From Haematobia irritans (Eukaryota; Arthropoda; Insecta; Diptera; Muscidae), in NCBI RefSeq assembly GCF_050003625.1, contig NC_134397.1, forward strand, positions 67,244,669-67,308,668: DNA of 64,000 nucleotides. The letters run 5' to 3'. The number at the start of each line of letters is the position of its first letter. Position 1 is the stretch's first letter. The position numbers and the translations under genes are program-made. Below are positions 59,553 to 64,000 of this stretch, one piece after another. The notes below the pieces were generated by a model. It saw only the letters and a list, made by a program, of their open reading frames with translations, was not told the origin of the DNA and searched no databases.

Positions 59553-61864
59553 ATACCCACCACCATAAAATGGTGACGGGGGTATAATAAGTTTGTCATT
59601 CCGTTTGTAACACATCGAAATATCGATTTCCGACTATATAAAGTATATATATTCTTGATCAGGGAGAAATTCTAAGACGATATAAGCATGTCCGTCTGTC
59701 CGTCTGTCTGTCCGTCTGTCTGTCTGTCTGTTGTAATCACGCTACAGCCTTCAATAATGGCGCTATCGTCCCGAAATTTGGCACAGATTAGTTTTTTGTT
59801 TGCAGGCAGGTCAAGTTCGAAGATGGGCTATATCGGTCCAAGTTTTGATATAGTCCCCATATAAACCTACCTCCCGATTTGGGGTCTTGGGCCTATAAAA
59901 ACCGTAGTTTTTATCAGATTTGCCTGAAATTGGAAATCTAGAGGTATTGTGGGACCATAAAGAGGTGTGTCGAAAATGGTCCGTATCGGTCCATGTTTTG
60001 GTATAGCCCCCATATAGACCGATCTCCCGATTTTGCTTCTTAGGCGTCTAGAAACAGTATTTTCTACCCGATTTGTCTGAAATTGAAAATCTAGAGGTAT
60101 TTTAGGACCATAAGGAGGTGTGTCGAAAATGGTCCGTATCGGTCCATGTTTTGATATAGCCCCCATATAGACCGATCTCCCGAGTTTGCTTCTTGGGCGT
60201 CTAGAAACTATATTTACCATCCGATTTGCCTGAAATTGGAAATCTAGAGGTATTGTGGGACTATAAAGAGGTGTGTCGAAAATGGTCCGAATCGGTCCAT
60301 GTTTTGGTATAGCCCCCATATAGACCGATCTCCCGATTTTGCTTCTTACGCGTCTAGAAGAAGTATTTTCTATCCGATTTGTATGAAATTGAAAATCTAG
60401 AGGTATTTTGAGACCATAAAGAGGTGTGTCGAAAATGGTGTCCATTGGTCCATGTTTTGATATAGCCCCCATATAAACCAACCTCCCGATTTGGAGTCTT
60501 GGGCCTATAAAACCCGTAGTTTTTATCCAATTTGCCTGAAATTAGAGATATGGAGGTATTTGAGGACCATAAATAGGTGTGCCGAAAATGGTGCCCATCT
60601 GTCCATGTTTTGATATAGCCCCCATATAGACCGATCTCCCGATTTTGCTTCTTAGGCGCCTAGAAACAGTATTTTCTACCCGATTTGTCTGAAATTGAAA
60701 ATCTAGAGGTATTTTAGGACCATAAGGAGGTGTGTCGAAAATGGTCCGTATCGGACCATATAGACCGATATCCCGATTTTGCTTCTAGGGCTTCTAGAAA
60801 CTATATTTACCATCCGATTTGCCTGAAATTGGAAATCTAGAGGTATTTGAGGACCATAAAAAGGTGTGCCGAAAATGGTGCTCATCGGTCCATGTTTGGA
60901 TATAGCCCCCATAGAGACTGATATCCCGATTTTGCTTCTTGGGCTTCTAGAAACTATATTTTCTATCCGATTTTCCTGAAATTGAAAATCTAGAGTTCTT
61001 TTGGGACCATAAAAAGGTGTGCCGAAAATGTATGCCGAAAAGGTGTGCCGAAAAAGGTGCCCATTTTTTGGTATAGCCCCCATATAGACTGATCTCTCGA
61101 TTTTTACTTCTTGGGCGTCTAGAAACTATATTTTCTAGCCGATTTGTTTGAAATTGAAAATCTGGAGGTATTTTAAGATCACAAATATGTGAGTAGCAAA
61201 TGGTGCCTATCGGTCCATGTTTTGGTGTAGCCCCCATATGCACCGATCTCCCGGCTTTTTTTCATGGGCTTCTAGAATCCGTAGTTTTTATCCGATTTGC
61301 TGGAAATTAGTAATCTATAATGAAATTTTAGACAAATTTCAAAATACTTCTTATAAAGTGTTTTCGTTTATTCAACGATTGTCTCTAAAATTTGTGTCAA
61401 AAGAAAACTTTGCTTGTCTAAAATTTCGTATCTCAAAAAAGAAAACACTTCTTTTAGGGTATAGCAGGCGCACTGATCATGAAAATTGCTTCAAACTGAA
61501 AGTAAAATTTCCAGATTTTACTCATCGTATTTAAATAATGGCGGAAAAAATCTACATATTTAAAATTTTAAATCGAGGCGTAATTTCATCATATACACGA
61601 TATGTTTATAATTTCTCTAAAACTCAAACAAAATTGGTTTTCATAAATCCAGAATCTGATCTGGTCTTCATAGGTAGAATCTTTAAAGTTTGTCTTCGGG
61701 AACTGACTTGCTTAGGAGAAGATTTGACATCAAACCCCCTACAGTTCTATATATTATCAAGTAACCCATTACGACGAAGAGTTTTCAAAGTAAACTATCA
61801 TATTTGGTTCATGGTGGTGGGTATTTAAAATTCGGCCCGGCTTCTTCTGCTTTATATACTTGTT
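59553..61864 (-). mobile_element. Family C element, complete, inserted in satellite without duplication
   Basis: The reversed hairpin is at 59553 (ATACCCACCACCATAAAATG), then the tail with a GTCTGTCTGTC tract, about nine 153-bp units (59867-61240), the extra insert at 61325-61460 shared with 44660-44790, and a degenerate leader ending in reversed ACAAGTATATAAAGCAGAAG. Flanks join to an uninterrupted satellite unit. 2312 bp. Confidence 0.88.
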
Positions 61865-62428
61865 TTTATTTCTATGGATAATTTTCTCAAAATATTATTT
61901 CTATAGAAAATTTTGTCAAATTTGTATTTCTATAGAAAATATTGTCAACATTTTATTTCTATAGAATATTTTGTAAAAATTTTATTTCTGTAGAAAATTT
62001 TGTCAAAAGTTTATTTCTATAGAAACTTTTGTCAAAATTTTATTTCTATAAAAAATTTTGGCAAAATTTAATTTCTATAGAAAATATTGTCAAAATTTTA
62101 TTTCTATAGAAAATATTGTCAAAATTTTATTTCTATAGAAAATTTTGTCAAAATTTTATTTCTATAGAAAATTTTGTCAATTTTTCTTCCATAGAAAATG
62201 TTCTCTAATTTTTATTTCTATGGATAATTTTCTCAAAATATCATTTCTATAGAAAATTTTGTCAAATTTGTATTTCTATAGAAAATATTGTCAAAATTAT
62301 ATTTCTATAGAATATTTTGTAAAAATTTTATTTCTATAGAAAATTTTGTCAAAAGTTTATTTCTATAGAAAATTTTGTCAATATTTTATTTCTATAGAAA
62401 TTTTTGTCAAAATTGTATTTCTATAGAA
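61865..62428 (-). repeat. 29-bp satellite array (right block)
   Basis: It continues the array from 59552 with the same variant units ('TTTATTTCTATGGATAATTT'). Confidence 0.93.
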
Positions 62429-62656
62429 TGGTGAACTTAAGCTCACTTCCTTTTTATAGCCGAGTCCGAACGGCGTTCCACATTGCAGTGAAACCACTTA
62501 GAGGAGCTTTGAACCCCTCAGAAATGTCACCAGCATTACTGAGGTGGGATAATCCACCGCTGAAAAACTTTTTGGTTTTCGGTCGAATCAGGAATCGAAC
62601 CCTCGACCTTGTGTATGCAAGGCTGGCATGCTAACCATTGCATCACGGTGGCTCCC
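62429..62656 (-). mobile_element. tRNA-derived SINE, copy 4 (lacks LINE tail)
   Basis: The tRNA head and body are present, with the B box at 62591-62601 intact and the A box mutated (TGATGCAATGG). The 3' part jumps from 'GTGAAC' to 'TTAAGCTCACTTCC', so the body is internally deleted and the LINE-derived tail is absent. It abuts satellite on one side and a reversed A array on the other. Confidence 0.85.
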
Positions 62657-62880
62657 TAATGGCTCTAATAACCATGCAAAAATTGGTCCATATCTTTCCA
62701 TAATTATATATAAACCCCATATAAACGGATCCGCAAATTTGATCTCCGAAGCCTCTTGGAGGAGCAACTTTCATCCGATCCGGTATGCGGTGTTTATTTA
62801 TGGCCATTAACATCCATGCAAAAATTGGTCCAAATCGGTTCATAATTATATATTGCTCCTATATAAACCGACCCCCATAT
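62657..62880 (-). repeat. Family A array, reversed
   Basis: One and a half 153-bp units ('AACCATGCAAAAATTGGTCC', 'CCCATATAAACGGATCC'), cut by the fold-back at 62881. Confidence 0.75.
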
Positions 62881-63130
62881 CACCCAGAGAAGGAATACGG
62901 TCACCTCAAACATGTTTCAAGAGCAAAATGTTATTTTTGGATGGTGACCATGTAACATGTTCGCCGCAACCATGTCATTTTCTCAGAAATTATGTATATG
63001 TTTTCGGAAAGCATGTTATGTTTGGCAAGGAAATAACATTTTTGCGACAAACATGTTACATGGTCACCATCCAAAAATAACATTTTGCTCTTGAAACATG
63101 TTTGAGGTGATCATATTTCTTCGCTGGGTG
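62881..63130. mobile_element. 250-bp fold-back MITE
   Basis: Two arms of about 90 bp are near-perfect inverted repeats: CACCCAGAGAAGGAATACGG... and, reversed, CACCCAGCGAAGAAATATGA.... Both continue through 'TCACCTCAAACATGTTTCAA', 'GAGCAAAATGTTATTTTTGG' and 'ATGGTGACCATGTAACATGT'. The loop is about 60-70 bp. No clear target duplication. The end CACCCAGC recalls the CCCAGCAAAAA-ended element at 31359. Confidence 0.85.
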
Positions 63131-64000
63131 TACCCTACGGGAAATTGGTGCAGATTGCCACGGACGGACATATTAAAGGACTGGTACCGGTGCTAAAGTT
63201 TATCGCAATTTTTAAATAGTCATAATTTATTGATTTCCATAATAGCTTGACATTAAAATCTCATTGGATATATACATTTAGTGAAATACGATTATCAGAA
63301 TAACCTATTGTTCAACATAGTACGAAACTTTTTCACTTCTGATGCGATTCGTGCAAAAGAGGTGGTTCATGAGTACCTGTCTACACCTAAAGAATTTTCT
63401 TCAGAAAAACAACGAAAATTTTCGTTAAAAGTACGAAATTTGTCATTGTTTTACAACCAAACAAACTTTTCATTAAAAGTGCGAAATATTTCGTACTTTT
63501 TACGAAGAAAAGTTCTACCACGATTTTCGTATTTTGTAAAAAAAAAATCGTACTTTTTATGAAGAATCTTCGTACTTTTTATGAAAAATCTTCGTACTTT
63601 TCGTTTTTTTTATGAAAATGTTTTCGTAGTTTTTATGAAAAATGTTCGTACTTTTAAAGAAAAACTTCCGTACTTTTTTTTTCAAAAATGTTCGAACGTT
63701 TAGAAAAAAATTTTATAGTCGAAATGCATTTGTTTTTAGTTACAAGTGTGAAAAATGACATAACTACTTTACATCTTAAGTTTTTGAATTATTATTAGTT
63801 TTATTGCTTCACTTTTATTCATAGCGCGCTATCAACCAAATAAGATGTAGCATAGACATGCATAAAAAATAGAATAAAGGAATACACTGAAGCACATTAT
63901 AAAAGACAATTTAACGGACATTTTACAACTTCAATGAAATTTCTTCGTTATTTCAATGAAAATTGTTCGTACTTTTTATGAAGAAATTTTAACGCAGAAT
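63131..64000. repeat. AT-rich end with 'TTCGTACTTTTTATGAA' repeats
   Basis: 63131-63380 has no recognised feature. From 63390 to about 63700, and again at 63925-64000, 'CGTACTTTTTATGAAAAAT' and 'TTCGTTAAAAGTACGAAA' repeat in both orientations. The motif style is that of the MITE at 10411-10638. The element continues past the window. Confidence 0.5.

Noticed and set aside
59867..60481. A 204-codon minus-strand frame of repeated 51-residue blocks
   Set aside because: Direct translation of four family C units. Other C copies carry stops and frame changes.

Overview
The window is a gene-poor, AT-rich, repeat-saturated stretch of a fly genome. I infer a calyptrate, probably muscid, dipteran. The reasons are an irritans-group (Himar-like) mariner, a CR1/Daphne-type LINE, an RNase H-bearing LOA/I-type LINE, DD37E Tc1/mariner elements, and very abundant tandem-repeat elements whose ends resemble Drosophila DINE-1/Helentron (Helitron-like) ends. 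No host protein-coding gene can be supported. Every convincing coding region is a mobile-element gene and all of them are broken. The species assignment is inference.

Most of the sequence consists of three related families of non-autonomous elements, called A, B and C here. All have a conserved 5' leader (ACAAGTA..., a GGCC-centred hairpin, then a TACCC..CACCA block). All have a central array with a 153-bp period and a 3' tail (CAGACGGACG tract, 'GAATATATATACTTTAT', 'TTACAAACGGAATGACAAA') ending in a hairpin that closes on GGGTATA. A: 1-530, 3935-5717, 8418-9687 (reverse, complete), 9788-11475, 12762-15572, 20276-21256, 30885-32815 and fragments. B: 1541-3213, 33573-37843, 52573-52822, 55083-56674. 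C: 16660-17292 (part), 17750-20275, 21257-25311, 44526-49557, 51862-52141, 52823-55081, 59553-61864. A 29-bp palindromic satellite lies between leader and array in several A copies and expands to 1.6 kb (13385-14955) and about 1.6 kb in two blocks (58495-62428).

Other elements are nested inside these. Three DD37E Tc1/mariner copies lie at 25698-26996, 40592-41895 and 43242-44515, and one Himar-like mariner at 29477-30736 (reverse). A CR1/Daphne-like LINE (22887-25243) sits inside a C element, and an LOA/I-like LINE lies at 49741-51861 (reverse). An RNase H LINE fragment is at 39645-40440. Five hAT-like elements have 8-bp target duplications (35107-36596, 45790-48891 with 45817-46702 nested inside it, 53652-54474, 55461-56022). 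There are also several MITEs, a 250-bp fold-back (62881-63130), and four copies of a tRNA-derived SINE (19653-19997, 32118-32455, 37944-38177, 62429-62656).

The most notable observations are these. (1) The SINE shares its 3' tail with the LOA/I-like LINE, which suggests a SINE/LINE partnership. (2) Three diverged families keep an identical 153-bp period and modular ends. (3) One C copy interrupts a satellite unit with no target-site duplication, as expected of Helitron-like insertion. (4) The 5' leader of B occurs as a stand-alone, tandemly inserted module. Long open frames across the window come from the 153-bp (51-codon) period, or from (TA)n tracts, and are not genes.
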